DNA of 64,000 nucleotides. Origin: Laburnicola sp. R22_1 (lineage: Eukaryota; Ascomycota; Dothideomycetes; Pleosporales; Didymosphaeriaceae). The position numbers and the translations under genes were made by a program. The stretch is from positions 248,001-312,000 of the forward strand of contig JACONQ010000005.1 in NCBI GenBank assembly GCA_014281115.1, in the 5' to 3' direction. Positions 1 through 11,304 of the stretch are shown piece by piece. A model generated the notes under the pieces. That model searched no databases. It was not told where the DNA came from and saw nothing but the letters and a program-made list of their open reading frames with translations. How positions within the stretch are numbered: position 1 is the stretch's first letter; every line of letters begins with the position of its first letter.

Positions 1-262
1 GTCGCCTGGTCCCGTTATGCACGATGGGTTTCCGCGACACCCGTCGCACGTCGTGGGGCATGCAGGTGCAGATTTTGGTGTAGGGGTTCACTATGTAAGA
101 AGGTTTTGCACCTGGCCCTGTGTTGAGCTGACCAAAATGCAGGATGACTACGGGCAAGGCTCAGGCTACTATCATGAAAATCAGTATAGCGGACTACCTG
201 TGAGTTTAATTCGTCTCGCGACTCACTAGAAGGATGCTGATGTTGAATAGGCTGACCTTGCG
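1..262. other. upstream region of the HMG-box gene
   Basis: No gene recognised. The stretch immediately precedes the HMG-box reading frame and presumably holds its 5' leader and proximal promoter. Short open frames here have no recognisable protein features. Confidence 0.5.
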
Positions 263-1522
263 ATGTTCTCTGGTTCGCCCTCCACACCACGGTCAGCGAC
301 TGAATACGACGACGCCGTACGCCGGACACGGAGCGGCCGAACGGTCGTACCATCCAGCTCACCAGTGAGCGAAGAGAAGCCGAGGCCCAAGGCTACTCCA
401 AAATCCAAGAAGGCCAAAGTAAAGAGCGATAAGCCGAAGACGCCGAAGCTAACGGCGCCGTTGAGTATCTTAACCAAAGATATGGCTTCCATACCTGTCC
501 GCAACATAGAGGAATGGGTGAACAGGTCTGCCGAAGTGAGAAAGAAGGAAGTCGCAAAACGAAACGGATACGTGACCAGGCCAATGAACTCGTTCATGCT
601 GTACCGATCAGCCTACGCCGAGAGGACGAAGCAATGGTGTCTCCAGAACAATCATCAAATCGTATCTTCGGTGTCCGGCGAGAGTTGGCCTTTGGAGGCT
701 CCGGAGGTCCGCGAGTTGTATAATGAATACGCAAAAATCGAGAGGATAAACCACCAGAATGCGCATCCTAATTACAAATTCTCTCCCAGTAAGGCGGCGG
801 CACCACCACGCAAGAGGAAAGGTGAGATTTCCGACGAAGAACCAAGCGACCTTGACGATTCCGAGTGGGACCCAGGACATGGCCGATCGAGACATCGAAC
901 TGCAAAGAGAACAGAGCGGAACTTTGGGTACTCGCTAAATGGCATGGACGTCGAGCTCTTCGACCGGCAATTTGGGCCCAATGGTGGGAACATGAACAAG
1001 TCGACCTGGGACATGACCAACCAAGGGCGACCCATGCCCATGCCTATGGATCAAAACGACATGTATAGCTCATATTACCAGACGTCCATGCATCCACACA
1101 TGGGCTTGGATCAAAACGTCCTAGACGATATGCGGATGCGACGGGCTGACACGCCGGTCTCGACTATGCAATTCTCACCAGACCATGCACTCTTGGGCCT
1201 GCCCGGGGGCAACGCAACCGACCTAATGCAGCAATTGCATTCCCATGCAGGCACTCCGTTGGGTGGTGAACCGCAGGTGGATCCCATGCTTCTAGCTTTC
1301 GATGGCGGTCATCATGATGTTGGCGTTGCAACCATACACCCAGAGTTCCGAAATGGACATATGGCCATGATCGACAGGGAGCTCGATCAACACAGCGTGG
1401 ACAGCATAGTCGGAGCAGGGCCTGTGCATGAAGAATACCATAGCGAATCTTGGCAACCGGACCCGAATATGGGACCGATGGAACAAGAATCCGAGTTTGA
1501 AAAATGGATGGGCGACCACTGA
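263..1522 (+). CDS. HMG-box transcription factor (MATA_HMG type)
   Basis: A 419-aa, single-exon DNA-binding protein. A MATA-type HMG box lies at about residues 103-173. It opens with the RPMNSFMLYR motif typical of fungal mating-type and Ste11-like HMG proteins, has the conserved W in the middle, and closes with HPNYKFSP. A lysine/proline-rich N-terminus (about 38-65) and a PRKRK stretch just after the box look like nuclear-localisation signals. The C-terminal half is Met-, Gly- and Gln-rich, without recognisable domains, and could be an activation region. It should act in the nucleus as a sequence-specific, DNA-bending regulator. It is not obviously MAT1-2-1: the protein is longer, the box lacks the usual MAT1-2 intron, and no MAT neighbours are present. 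The start is the first Met of the frame; the target pathway is unknown. Confidence 0.88.
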   Translation: MFSGSPSTPRSATEYDDAVRRTRSGRTVVPSSSPVSEEKPRPKATPKSKKAKVKSDKPKTPKLTAPLSILTKDMASIPVRNIEEWVNRSAEVRKKEVAKRNGYVTRPMNSFMLYRSAYAERTKQWCLQNNHQIVSSVSGESWPLEAPEVRELYNEYAKIERINHQNAHPNYKFSPSKAAAPPRKRKGEISDEEPSDLDDSEWDPGHGRSRHRTAKRTERNFGYSLNGMDVELFDRQFGPNGGNMNKSTWDMTNQGRPMPMPMDQNDMYSSYYQTSMHPHMGLDQNVLDDMRMRRADTPVSTMQFSPDHALLGLPGGNATDLMQQLHSHAGTPLGGEPQVDPMLLAFDGGHHDVGVATIHPEFRNGHMAMIDRELDQHSVDSIVGAGPVHEEYHSESWQPDPNMGPMEQESEFEKWMGDH

Positions 1523-2291
1523 CCTAGTGGAGTGTCAACGTCAAGATTGGCAAGGCCAGTCTGCTAATCTATCGACGCACCTTGAGCCCGCTGCTTTCTG
1601 TCGTATTTGTTATTGCTACGTATAGCGTTTTGGAGGTAGAGGAAATACCCATTGTCCGTCAGCCGAGTGTCAGTTTGGTTATGTTTATCCGTACTTTGTT
1701 GTAATCAAAACGTTAGTGAGACACATAATAGACCAGATGCAGAACAGTCTGATGCGCATCGTCTGCTTGTTGCCAGCAAGGTGCATGATGCTCTATAGAT
1801 AGCCGTATACTAAGGTCCTCGAGACTCAGACGACGTGCAGCTAAGGCGGGCTTTCTCTCGGATACACGATATTGGCCAGGAAGGTATAGTAATGCACATG
1901 CCGTCATAGGTGCAGATTCGAAGACATAGTCATCAAGGGAGTGTCGATACGGAGCCTGGCCAAAAAGGTGTAGCTGTGGCAGTAACATGCACGTGAGGCA
2001 TCGGTGAATGCATGTGAACATAATCGATCCGTATTGAAAGAAGAGTGCATGCCCATGAAGTGAAGAAGGCCAAGCAGTGAAAGCCGAAGAGCTGGTGTCG
2101 AGCGGCACGGGCCACGATCCAAATGAGCAGGTGGGGCTGACACGGACGGGTAGCACGCGCTTTCCCGTCGAGTACAAAACACTCGGCACATCAACATTCG
2201 ACATACATACATACGACATGTATTGCGCATGGCTGCCGACTTGAAGCACGAAGCGTAGCCTCACAAGACGTGCAGTAATTAGACAACCGGC
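1523..2291. other. intergenic, HMG-box gene to PSF1
   Basis: Contains the 3' end of the HMG-box gene and the promoter of PSF1. A 183-codon minus-strand frame at 1713-2264 has no domain, no family resemblance and ends just before the PSF1 start, so I treat it as chance. Nothing else seen. Confidence 0.5.
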
Positions 2292-3041
2292 ATGTATGGG
2301 GAAATTGGAAACAAGCTGGTATCCTACCGCGCACTCTACTCACACAGGTAGTCGTCCTACTGACATTCAATAGGTCCAGCACGCCAAACGGACGCAATCG
2401 CTAGCACATCTGCCGCCGTACCAAACCGAAATGGTGCGCGCTGTCACCCGCGAAGTGCGCGATCTAGACAAAGATGTTGCGACCATCCTCGAGCCTTTTG
2501 CGGGGTCCTTCAACCCCTCCACCGAGTCCGCTACCGCTTGTGCGCTGCTAGTCAATCACCTCTGCATGAGGAGGAACAAGCGCTGTCTGCTGGCCTATCA
2601 CCGCGTGCGGACCGACAAGCTGGAGGAGATGTGCTGGGGCGGCATCGATGTGCTCGAGCGGCAGCAACAACAAGCCAACAAAGCTGGCGGGGAGGGTACG
2701 GCCATGGGCACCGACGGCTCCTCGAGCAGCCTGAGTCCGGAAGAGGAGGAGTATGTGCGGCAATACAGCGACCTACTGGCTGCATACAAAGGACAGTGGA
2801 CCGATATTGACCTTACAGGCAGTCTGGAGCCGCCAAAAGACCTGTTCATTGACGTCCGCGTACTCAAAGACGCCGGCGAGATACAGACGGAATATGGGTA
2901 CGTTCTTTTACCTTTTACATGGAGGAATTTTAGGTTGACCGAGTCAGTGCCATTACCTTGACCAAAAACAGTCAATTCTATGTGCGCCAGGGTGATGTCG
3001 AGCGCCTGATCGCCCAAGGTTACCTCCAAAGGCTCAGTTGA
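2292..3041 (+). CDS. PSF1: GINS complex subunit Psf1
   Basis: A 214-aa subunit of the GINS tetramer, which joins Cdc45 and MCM2-7 in the CMG replicative helicase and works at origins and forks in the nucleus. Exons by hand: 2292-2318, 2374-2897 and 2948-3041, with introns of 55 and 50 bp (GTATCC..TAG and GTACGT..CAG). The tiny first exon encodes MYGEIGNKL, the expected Psf1 start. It joins VQHAKRTQ and LPPYQTE, then the conserved MVRAVTREVRDLD segment. The C-terminal exon gives LTKNSQFYVRQGDVE, the hallmark Psf1 end. A Ser/Glu/Gln-rich linker near residue 100 is the variable part. Starting at the downstream Met (2431) would lose the conserved N-terminus. Length matches the family. Confidence 0.95.
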
Positions 3042-4189
3042 ACCTGCACTCGGAGAAGGAAATTATCAATGACATTGGTGTAAGCGACATCACATGTGAT
3101 TTTGGCGAGAGTAGTTCCGCGTTCAGCACCTTCCGTCCGTTGATGCCGGCGCATTCCTCCGCAATCCGGATCGACTGTTTAGGTGGCCATGCAGTCGGGC
3201 AGTGGTAGAAGGCTGCGGAAAACTTCGACTCGTCGATCCCCGGCAATGAGTATGGGAACGAAGGCGTGTTGCCGCTGTGGGGGTGGGGCTCGTGTGCAGG
3301 GCTCGTCACTTGGAGGCTTGGAGGGACAGATAGTTACACGAAGTGCGGAGAAGACGACAGTATCAGTCGATGTGGAGACACTGCTTGACATCCGTATGGG
3401 CTCACGGCTGGATAATTGGAGGTTACGAGAAGGTACTCGGGGCGGGGGAGGTGCAAGTCAGCGCAGCTGCATGCTAGGAGGACGTCGCGCATATAGTCTC
3501 GCTTGATCTTCTCCCTTCAACTTGATAGCTTGTATCCATCTCGGCAGGATCAATGGAGGTTCGCGTGCCGGTCTCCAGAGCAGCAGATCTCTTTTCCTAG
3601 CGGCGCCGTCTTCGGTCGTGGCTGATTAGCCTGCACTTGGCTAATGCACTCAACATCAAGAGAGTGCAAGTCTAGAGTGGCGTGACCAAGGTTTTCTGCT
3701 CACATGCGTTGCTCGCTCTTGACGTTTGTGGTGCAATTGCTCGTCATGACAGCCCGCCATCGCAGCGCCTGTGGGTGTGTAGCAGCTGCCATTGGCGTTC
3801 CATGGCGGATATAGGGCTGACGAGAGAGAGCTTGGCGCGGTGACGTTTAGTGCTGCCAGGGCATGCGACGGCAAACCTTCAGCAAAAATTTCGCGTCCAT
3901 GGCCTCTGCATGCCGCAAGCCGGCCTGCCCCAATCGCGTCGCGCTCGTGCGGGACGTCTGCAGCTGTCAACAGGGCCCTCTAGACACCCATTGGCCGCAT
4001 CTTGTCCATCCCCTTGGTCTCCGCGATTTGCATCCATAGTGTAGGCATACCTAGGTAGCGAGCTATCGTCGTGACCGTTGTCGGTCGCCTTCCGCAGTCT
4101 ACCCCTCGTAGTTTGTGCACTTTCTTCTCACACTCACATCTGGTCTATCCACTAGACTTTCAATCCTGGTGTAGATTCCGGGCGGCACC
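3042..4189. other. intergenic, PSF1 to SulP transporter
   Basis: About 1.15 kb with no supported gene. The last 100 bp before the transporter start are CT-rich (TTCTCACACTCACATCT), common for fungal core promoters. Small open frames in several phases look like chance. Confidence 0.5.
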
Positions 4190-7100
4190 ATGCCCTCGCG
4201 TCTTCTGCGCTGGCGCAGAGATTCGGACTCGTCCCAGCAGCAGCTTCCCTTCACGAACGACTATGTCACAGATGCCGACCTCACCAGCGACAACCAATCC
4301 GTACAGTATGGCTCGAGCTCCATTCCTCGCTCACGGCGCATAAGAGCACCCTCCAGCGTGCCCAACACTCTCTGTAGCTCGTACAATCAGCGCAACCCCC
4401 CGGTCCGATCTTTTGCCCACCAAACGTCCCACTCCGTCACAGACAACCCGCAATACTCGTCGCATGGCGTGCGCGAACGCACACAAGAGCTTGCCTCCTA
4501 TGCCCTCGATTCCGCGACATACCACAGCCCACGGCCAAGAGCAAGCAGTACGGCGACCGAGTCCACCTTTAGCCAGCCCACTACACCAATAAATATCGAA
4601 AGGAGGCCGTCGCTTGGTTCGACGGATGCGGACGTCATAGGAGAAGCGGCAGAGAGCATGCCCGCGTCGCCTGAGACCGTCATTGGCCCGACCTCCCGTT
4701 CGAATAGTCGCATGCCCAGCCTAAGCTCACCGACCTACAATGGCCAGAAAGACACAGAGGTGCATGGGAGGATATCAGGTCCGGCCCTCACACCGGTTAT
4801 CGTGCAGGACACCGAGGAAACCCCGCTACTGCCCAAGCCCAGATTGTCACGGGCGGACTCGCAAGCAGGACCAAAGACTTCGGCCTCCCCGGCCGTGCAC
4901 GCGAGCCCGAGCAGCCTCAAAGCGCGCTTCGTAGCATCTCTCTTGGCTGGTCGAGAACATATAGCACAAGCCGGACGCTCTGTCGCCAATCCGAAGACCT
5001 ACACCAAAGATGCAGTGTATGCAGGGGCAACTGCCACTTTGCAGATGGGCTCAGCCGTGTTCCTTGGCCTACTGCTGAATATTCTAGACGCCTTATCCTA
5101 CGGCTACATCTTGTTTCCGCTCGGAAGTCCCATTTTCAGTCAGACGGGGCCCGACGGCATTTCCATTTTCTTCGTCAGCTGTATTGTCTCGCAGCTATGC
5201 TATTCGCTGGGCCTATCTATCTTCCGAGGCGGTGTCGGTTCCGAGATGATTGAAGTGGTCCCCTTTTTCCACAGGATGGCTTTCTCAATCATTGCAAGGA
5301 TGGAGGGAGCGAGTAGTGAATCAATCATCGCCACTACCATTGTGGCTTACTGTCTTAGCTCCATCATCACTGGTATGATTTTCCTCGTTTTAGGAGCTTT
5401 CAAGCTTGGCAACCTTGTCAGTTTCTTCCCACAGCACATCTTAATTGGCTGCATAGGGGGAGTGGGCTTCTTCTTGATCATGACGGGCGTCGAGGTCTCG
5501 GCAAGACTGGAAGGCAACTTGAACTACGATCTGGACACTCTCTACAAGCTCTTCGCCAGCGATACCGTCTATCTCTGGACTCTTCCTCTTGTTCTTTCAC
5601 TCGTCATCATGGGCCTTGAACGAAGATACAAAAGCCCCTTTATTCTCCCCGGATTCTTCATCGTCCTATTTGCCGTCTTCTACATCATCGCCAAGGCTAT
5701 CCTTCGATTCGACTTGGAGGTACTCCGAAATACTGGATGGATATTCGAGGCGCCCGAGGCTGGTGTGCCGTTTTACAGATTCTACTCGTACTTCAGTAAG
5801 ACTGATCTCTTACTACCAGGAGTTCCACGCTAACGGATGCGCAGACTTCAGTCAGATCGATGGAGCAGCCCTTGCAAGTACAATCCCGACCATGTTTGCG
5901 CTGTCTTTCTTTGGTATCATCCATGTTCCGATCAACGTGCCAGCACTCGGGGCTGCGGTTAAAGAAGACGCTATCGACGTAAATCGCGAGTTAATCGCCC
6001 ACGGCATATCGAACACCATCTCTGGTTGCGTGGGCAGCATACAGAACTATTTGGTTTATGCAAACAGTATCATGTTCATCAACAACGGCGGTGACAGCCG
6101 CGTTGCTGGCGTGCTACTTGCGGTTGCGACCACGGCTGTTTGGATGGCGGGGCCAGCCATGATAGGCTTCATTCCAGTCTGCCTTGTTGGTGCCTTGATC
6201 TTCCTTCTGGGCATCCAACTCATGAAAGAGGCCGTGTGGGACACGCTTGGTAGGCTTCAGAAACTCGAGTACTTCACTGTACTGGCCATCGTCCTGATTA
6301 TGGGAGTCTATGACTTTGTGATCGGTATATTTGCCGGTATAGTCTTGGCTTGTCTAAGCTATGTTGTCCAGTCTTCGCGTGTGCCTGCGATCAGAGCAAC
6401 CTATTCCGGAGAAGTGACAGCGTCCACCGTTCGGCGTCCTCGCAGTGATGTCCGATACCTTAGCAAAGTTCGCAGCCAAATACGTGTAATCAAGCTCACC
6501 GGCTTTCTCTTCTTCGGTACCATTGTCTCTGTCGAACAGTACATGCGGTCCTTGATCGACGACAAGAGCTTTGCCGAACAACCGCTGAGTTTCCTTGTCG
6601 TTGACTTTTCTCATGTCACCGACGTCGACTTCTCAAGTGGCGAAGGTTTACAGCGCATCAACCGGCTGCTCAACCGAAAGAATGTAAAGATGATCATTTC
6701 GGGCATCTCGTTCACTAGCAGAGTCGGTCAAGCGCTCCAAAACGTAGGGCTACTGGATACTGAGACAGTAGATGAGGACTATCCGCCGCCTCAGGTTTTT
6801 GAAGATCTGAACATGGCACTGGAGTGCTGTGAGAATGAGCTTCTGGAAATTTTCTACCAGCACTGCAGCTCTCCCCAACCCACGCGGCAGAGCACGCCAC
6901 CAAATTCCATCAACGACGACGACACTTTTGAACCATCGCTTTCACCCTCTCTTGGTGCCAACCCCCTCGTTCCAGAGTTCGCGTCTCCTCGCCGCGGCGC
7001 GCAGTATCTTGCCGCCGCTGCCACCTTCCGCGAGCACGGCAGCTCGACAGTATCATCGAGCAACGCCGACCAAGAAGGCGCGTCGCTAATCCCACCCTCC

Positions 7101-7727
7101 AAATGGAAAAACTTCTCTCAGCCGACCAAAATCATTCTCCAGACGTTCGAAGACGTGTCCTCCAAAAACGTCGACTTTTGGCACGTGATCGCGCCCTACT
7201 TCGAGCGGAGAGAGTACCCCCGAGGAACGGTGTTGTATTCTCGCGGCGATGAGCCCGACGGCTTCTACGTGGTGGAAAGGGGCCGGCTGCGCGCAGACTA
7301 TGAGTTTGAACAGGGGAATTTTAGCGAGAATATTATGCCGGGTACTACGTGTGGGGAGCTGCCGTTCTTCTCCGAGACGGATCGTACGGGGGTAAGTTTG
7401 TTTTTCAGCGATGATACCTACCTACCTACCTACCTATCTATCTATCTATCTACGTTAACCTCTGGAGTCGTTGCTGACGAACCGTAGACGGTGGCCGCAG
7501 AAGAAGATTCCGTTGCTTGGCTTCTCACGCGCGAGAAGTATAATTTGCTTGAGCGGAAGAACCGCGATGTTGCGGCTGAGTTGTTGAAGGTGGGGTTGAA
7601 ACTTACCAAGGAGAGGATGGATGCTATTACTTCGTATGTTCTTTTTCTTTTTTCTTTTTTTGCCTGTAGAGAGTAAGTACATGACTGACTTTGTGCAAAT
7701 AGATATGTTTTGGTTACTGCGTCGTAG
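4190..7727 (+). CDS. SulP/SLC26-family transporter with STAS and cyclic-nucleotide-binding-like domains
   Basis: A 1107-aa multi-domain membrane protein. Exons 4190-5795, 5845-7391, 7488-7633 and 7703-7727; introns 49, 96 and 69 bp. Residues 1 to about 270 are Ser/Pro-rich and disordered. The SLC26-type membrane domain with many hydrophobic segments spans about 275-720. It includes LSFFGIIHVPINVPAL, typical of the family. A STAS domain lies at about 750-840 (FFGTIVSVEQ, then VVDFSHVTDVDFSSGE), and a cNMP-binding beta-roll at about 975-1065 (RGDEPDGFYVVERGRL, CGELPFF). This order matches fungal relatives of yeast YGR125W (Vsb1), a vacuolar membrane protein linked to basic amino-acid storage, rather than plasma-membrane sulfate permeases. 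Substrate and ligand binding are not readable here. Intron 2 carries a CCTA/TCTA tetranucleotide run. Confidence 0.92.
7415..7453. repeat. (CCTA)n(TCTA)n microsatellite in transporter intron 2
   Basis: Compound tetranucleotide run, about five CCTA units followed by about four TCTA units. It lies wholly inside the 96-bp second intron of the SulP transporter, so length changes would alter intron size only. Confidence 0.9.
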
Positions 7728-9228
7728 GCGTGGCGGCGAGGTGAGTGGGGTGTGTTGTTGTTGTAAGTATGTGGTGTTAGGACAGTGTGATAACTGTCGG
7801 TGGTTTGTTTGAGTAGCGACAGTTGGCGTAGGATGGATGCATGTGCTGTGCTGTGCTGTGAGAGCTATTAGCTAGTTGTATACCAATTCTTTTTTCTATT
7901 CTCCTTTTTTTTTGGATGGGGCGTGTGTTGTGGGTGGGTGCTTTCTGTGTCTGTAGTGTGAGGAAATGAGAGTTGGATGGGGGAGGGGGTTGTCCACGGT
8001 TCCATGGGTGGGTCTAGTGATAGGTAGTTCTCGTGACTTGCGAACTGCAGGTGCAGGTGCAGGTGTGCTGGAAGTGTAGGTGTAAGTTTGAGTATTGGAG
8101 CTTTTTTGTTGATTGGTTTGTCCAGTTGATTTCTCGCTCGCTCGATCCCAGCAGTTATCTCGTGCATGCTCACGGAGTCACTCACTTATATTAATACATC
8201 TATCATTGGGTCTTGACTTGACTACGGACTGGTCAATGTTGTTTGGCTGGTATGGTTGGTTGTTTCTTGCTCTCTCTCTCTCCCCCTCTCTCCTCTCTTT
8301 TGCCTTTTTTTCGTTTCCACGTTATGTGATAATACATGCTTGAATATTCTCGCCATCTCGAGCATAAAAGAAAATAATACATGTACACCCTAGTATGTCC
8401 TTCCCATCACATTCCATTCCTTTCCTTTCTTGGACACGAGGACATGGAAATTTCCGTCACACATCTATCCATCTAGAAATAAATTGTAAGTGGAAAGCCA
8501 AAGTGCAAAGACGTATGTTTTTCCCAAGCCATTCAACCGCACGGAAAATAATCAACACGTCATCACAATCTACTTACTCCACATAACCAACTCAACTCAA
8601 CTCAAGATACCCAAAACCCCAAATGAAATTAGATGTATTAGAAACCCAACCTAATCCTCTCCCCGCCTTGCCTAGCATTAACTACTACTACTACTCTACA
8701 CCTACACGCCCCCAAACCAAAATCCCCTCCATATCACCACTCATATAAGCTTGCGTTATCTACTTGACCTTTCAGCTCCTTCCTCCCCCTTCCTTTCCTT
8801 TCCCACCCCTCCGAGGTATGGATAGAGAGATGGTCAGATAAATAGATAATTCAACACCCCCATTCCCATCCGAAGCGCCGACCGGCCGACCGACCGGTAT
8901 GAGAGTCCAAGGTCAAATGAAAAGAGATGAAAAATGGGTGCTGGGGGTGGGGGTATCTCTAAAATAGGTAGCTAGCGCCGGTATTAGAAAATGTGATGGT
9001 TGGTTGGTGGGAGGGGAGTGAACGATGCCAGATGTATTGTATGTGATTTGGGTTGTGTTTGTTTATGTGTGCATGCATGCATGCATGCAGCTGAATTGAA
9101 TGAGATTTCCGCATATTATGAGCCCGGTTGGAGTGGTGGTGGTATGGACGGGGTGGGAGATGGTGAACAAGGGGTGACCGTTGGCGTTTGCTGCTGAACA
9201 GGTATGGGAGGAGCATTGGAGCAAAGGA
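7728..9228. other. convergent intergenic region, transporter to UBTD-like gene
   Basis: About 1.5 kb between two converging genes, with no supported gene. It is rich in simple sequence: TGTGC repeats near 7847, a TC tract near 8270-8300, poly-pyrimidine stretches, CTACTACTA near 8685, and an alternating ATGC run at 9069-9089. It presumably holds both 3' ends. Confidence 0.6.
9069..9089. repeat. alternating (GCAT)n palindromic run
   Basis: About five tandem GCAT units, self-complementary and alternating purine-pyrimidine, in the 3' flank of the UBTD-like gene. No function assigned. Confidence 0.85.
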
Positions 9229-10317
9229 TTATTCAAACACCATTGCAACGAGGACGTGATTGCTGTCGTAGTTCCAGAACGGATGCGATTCGAGCGGTTG
9301 GTTTTCGTCGAAGATCTTGCCGCCGTAGACGATGCGGACGGATGCAAACGGACTCAGCTGTGCGTATGGTCAACTCCGTGTTCACAAATCGCGCTTTCCT
9401 GCTATCAGGATAGTGAATAGAACGTACCCCCACTTTCGTCTTCAGTTTTGCGACCAAACTAGCAACATGTTCTCCGCGCCGTATATCCAGCTTGACGTCT
9501 TTCCCGGTAGAACTGAGCCTACATCTCACTTTGACCTCCTCTCCCAGCGCCTCACCTTCCGCCTCCTTGTCTTCGTCGTCAGCGATGCTCCCCATCTCAT
9601 CGCCCTTGGTTTCTTCCTCTTCGACCAGGCCCTCGGGCTCAATCACGATCCACTCAGGCACCTTGTACCATTCCCCTCTGTTGTCGAATATGCCCCGCCA
9701 CAGCATCCCATTCGGACACGTGCATTCTGTCGCGTCGAGCAGAGCCTGCGCGTCCCTCACATCGCCCGCTTGTAGACTCTGCACCATGAGCCGCAGCGCG
9801 GTCCAGATCTCGCGCGAGCCAGTCGTCCGCGTGTCCCACCAGTCGTTTCGCTCTTTCTCTAGCCTCGTCCGCGTCCACTGCCCGCTCGTGCTGTCGCTGA
9901 GTGGCGCGACATGACTCTGGTGGCTCCCCACAGTGGGCGAGACGAGCGTCTTGGGTAGCTTTGAGCGGTGCGTCGGGTCGATGGGCTTCAGCGGCAGGTT
10001 GGGACGATTCTCGGCGGTGGGGTGCGATGCTGAGCCTCGAGGAGAGGATATGGACGCCGAGTGGGGTGGAGAGGAGGCTGTGATGTTGCGCGAAGAGGCG
10101 TCGGCTTGGTTGGAGGACCCGGGCGGGTAGGGCGAGCCCTCGCTGTCGGAGCGGGACAGACAGCAACCCTAGATGCCATGTTAGCTCGAGTATGGCACAG
10201 AGCGCATCGTAGCAAGTCGTCGAGGCACTGCAAACAGCAAACAGCGCTGGGTCGTCATTTGCGAGACAAGCGCAGGCCCCATGCGACCGATCAGCAGTGC
10301 CAGCAGCAACTCACCAT
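9229..10317 (-). CDS. UBTD/DC-UbP-like ubiquitin-fold protein
   Basis: A 290-aa protein resembling the UBTD1/UBTD2 (DC-UbP) family. Coding exons (minus): 10317-10315, 10168-9428 and 9357-9229; introns 146 bp (GTGAGT..TAG) and 70 bp (GTACGT..CAG). The first coding exon is only the ATG; joined to GGTTGCTGT it gives MGCCLSRSD, a strong N-myristoylation plus palmitoylation signal, so the protein is probably membrane-tethered. About 30-60 is disordered. The conserved N-terminal domain follows (LPLKPIDPTHRSKLPK, WWDTRTTGSREIW, CTCPNGMLWRG, EWYKVPEWIVIEP). After an acidic linker comes a C-terminal ubiquitin-like fold (about 210-290), ending near VLVAMVFE with no Gly-Gly tail, so it is not a conjugated modifier. 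Relatives bind E2 enzymes or ubiquitin; the role here is inferred. Confidence 0.88.
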
Positions 10318-11304
10318 GTTAGCCGCAATGCAGTGTAACTGTGCAGAAGCAGGCCAGCGAACGACGCTCTCTACTGTCAACATATACACATCAAGACGAG
10401 GGCATGTGCGCAGACGAGCGCAAGGAAGAGGGCGAGCGACGCAAGACAGGCGAGCGACGCAAGAGGTAGAGGGTTGCGCGGCCACGACTGCGGGGGAGCT
10501 TGGAGCTCCGAGCTAGGAACTGGGTATACCTTCTAGCCTTCTCCCAGAGGCACGAGCCGTGGCACAAGTGGCACAAGTGGCACCACCTCAGGGAAAGACA
10601 CGGCTTGTAGTAGTCTTGTACCCGCCTCCTGCCGTCACACACACTGCTGCAACCTGTTGATCCAGGCCTGCACTAGCATCCTCACGAACCACTCACCGTC
10701 AACGGGGCCAAAGGTACACCAAGTCCACCATGCACATCGCCACACCGAGGCCTCACAAGCAAACATGACTTCACCATGTCCATGGTCTTGCGACAAACAC
10801 ACGTCATGGAAGAAACGCATTCTATTAGAGATTATTAGGTGCATTGTGCCCTAGTGGCCGCTCGTACACACCTCATAAGGCTGCACGCAGGGTATCAGGG
10901 GTATTGCGCGATAAAAGGACCGGAGTAAACGACAGCCAGGAACCAAACAGACATTGGTATCAAAATGAGACGAAAACAAGTGCAGAGTGGTATCAATCTA
11001 GACAAAAACGGTGGGCATGTAGGCCGAATAGGCAAAATATGACACCGCCCGACAAACATGTCAATGCCACACATCGCAGCCCACCATGAAAACGATCGAA
11101 CAGGAGTTGGTCGAACGGAACAGGGGTATATAGGAGAGGAAAAGTGCAGGGGAACAGTCCAGACTTACACCGAGGTGAAATCCAGAGGAATCTTGGGGTA
11201 TTTTGGGGTAGTCGTGCGGTCAAACAAATGAGTTGCGGTGTCTTTGCTTTTCCGTCATTCCATCATGGCCGTCGTCGACATACGAGGCATCTTCCCACCA
11301 CACT
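10318..11304. other. intergenic, UBTD-like gene to PH-domain gene
   Basis: Holds the 5' leader and promoter of the UBTD-like gene and the 3' end of the PH-domain gene (both minus strand). Short open frames on both strands show no domain. Nothing else recognised. Confidence 0.5.

Noticed and set aside
1713..2264. 183-codon minus-strand frame
   Set aside because: No domain or family resemblance, no splice logic, and it lies in the promoter side of PSF1; composition gives a chance frame.
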